Source: an uncultured Clostridia bacterium (GTDB lineage: Bacteria > Bacillota_A > Clostridia > Christensenellales > Aristaeellaceae). Taken from it: a stretch of DNA of 5,958 bases. Position 1 is the first letter of the stretch, and every line of letters starts with the position of its first letter. Positions 5,520 to 5,958 of the stretch are shown piece by piece. The notes beneath the pieces were generated by a model that searched no databases, had not been told where the DNA came from, and saw only the letters and a list, made by a program, of their open reading frames with translations. Position numbers and translations under genes: made by a program. The stretch is taken from NCBI GenBank assembly GCA_934645275.1, contig CAKUDW010000133.1:1-5958 (forward strand), read 5' to 3'.

Positions 5520-5834
5520 TCAGAGATACTTGGCAATGAACTCCGGAAGCTCGGGAACATCGGCTTCAAGCCAATAGCGGGCACAATCACTGGTGCGGTT
5601 GAGCAGATGGTGGTTGAACAGTTCGCGCCGCAACGTGGCGGGATCGTGAAAGGTTGACCAACTGTCCAATATATCGTTCACTTCTCCTTCGCCGTAATTC
5701 CGATCAGCTGCGAACTTCCCTGCCAGGTAATAGAGCGCGGGCAGCTTCTTGCGCTGCTTCACGGGCAGCGCTGTGAGACGCTGATGTTCATCCAGAAATG
5801 GCCGCAGAACAATCAGGACAGAAGTGGTATCCAT
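5520..5834 (-). CDS. DUF2087 domain protein
   Basis: This 104-residue protein of unknown function consists almost entirely of a DUF2087 domain. The recognisable parts are FLDEHQRLTALPVKQRKKL (13-31), the YYLAGKF segment (35-41), GEGEVNDIL (near 49-57), then a pattern of TLRRELF...LLNR and a YWLEADVPELPEF tail. The basic, helical layout resembles small winged-helix proteins, and the domain often occurs with transcription factors, so a DNA-related role is possible but not shown. A TTG two codons upstream (5840) is in frame, but GGAGG (5844-5848) is only three bases from it and nine from the ATG at 5834, so the ATG is preferred. It lies directly downstream of the 5S rRNA terminator and 25 bases before the GNAT gene. 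Confidence 0.8.
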   Translation of the reverse strand: MDTTSVLIVLRPFLDEHQRLTALPVKQRKKLPALYYLAGKFAADRNYGEGEVNDILDSWSTFHDPATLRRELFNHHLLNRTSDCARYWLEADVPELPEFIAKYL

Positions 5835-5843
5835 GGGCAAGTT

Positions 5844-5848
5844 CCTCC
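5844..5848 (-). promoter_or_regulatory. Ribosome binding site deciding the DUF2087 start
   Basis: GGAGG on the minus strand, nine bases before the ATG at 5834. It lies in the short stretch between the rRNA terminator T-tract and the gene, leaving no room for a separate promoter there. Confidence 0.8.
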
Positions 5849-5856
5849 ATACTGCT

Positions 5857-5880
5857 AAAAAAGCCCCGCGCTTGCGGGGC
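5857..5880 (-). terminator. rRNA operon terminator after 5S
   Basis: On the minus strand GCCCCGC (5880-5874) pairs perfectly with GCGGGGC (5869-5863) around the loop AAGC, followed by six Ts (5862-5857). It starts about 17 bases after the 3' end of the 5S gene. Confidence 0.9.
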
Positions 5881-5897
5881 GTATAGATAAAAATAGA

Positions 5898-5958
5898 ATC
5901 CGGCGACGACCTACTCTCCCGGGCCGTTGCCAGCCAAGTACCATCAGCGTGCTGAGGC
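5898..5958 (-). rRNA. 5S ribosomal RNA, 3' half, runs off the window
   Basis: The minus strand reads with the highly conserved 5S segments CTGATGGTACT and GGGAGAGTAGGTCGTCGCCGG, which form the loop E/helix IV region and the 3' strand of helix I. About 61 of roughly 117 bases are inside the window. The exact 3' end (5896-5900) is estimated, because the pairing 5' end lies outside. A 5S at this position with a terminator behind it implies the end of an rRNA operon transcribed leftwards. Confidence 0.93.

Overview
The window looks like chromosomal DNA from a low- to mid-GC Gram-positive bacterium (Bacillota, most likely a member of the Clostridia). The reasons are strong GGAGG-type ribosome binding sites in front of nearly every gene, compact hairpin-plus-T-tract terminators, an M16 peptidase of the YmxG type and a YoaP-type GNAT protein. 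The genus cannot be named from the sequence alone.

Layout. Positions 1-208 hold no gene I can support, but they are rich in inverted repeats: four, two of them perfect 11-bp palindromic pairs lying over a possible promoter. They lead into a plus-strand zinc peptidase of family M16 (209-1459). A near-symmetrical terminator with perfect 21-base arms separates it from the convergent minus-strand genes.

The centre (about 1518-4690, minus strand) is a three-gene sugar catabolism operon. In transcription order it holds a PfkB/FruK-type sugar kinase (4593-3661), a class II zinc aldolase of the fuculose/rhamnulose-1-phosphate type (3630-2995) and an FGGY kinase close to rhamnulokinase (3002-1518). 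It has a good extended -10 promoter and an 18-bp perfect palindrome just downstream of the predicted transcription start, which is a likely operator. A plausible scheme is C1 phosphorylation of a ketose, then aldol cleavage to DHAP plus an aldehyde. All three enzymes carry unusual residues at positions that contact substrate or phosphate in relatives, so the actual sugar is open. No isomerase, transporter or regulator lies in the window.

The right end (minus strand) holds the 3' half of a 5S rRNA (running off the window), its terminator, and then a small DUF2087 gene (5834-5520) and a GNAT/YoaP acetyltransferase gene (5494-4736). The two genes are closely spaced and end at a terminator with a TTCG loop. 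The first of them starts only 22 bases after the rRNA terminator T-tract, so its promoter is not obvious. I see no CRISPR array, insertion sequence, tRNA or phage gene.
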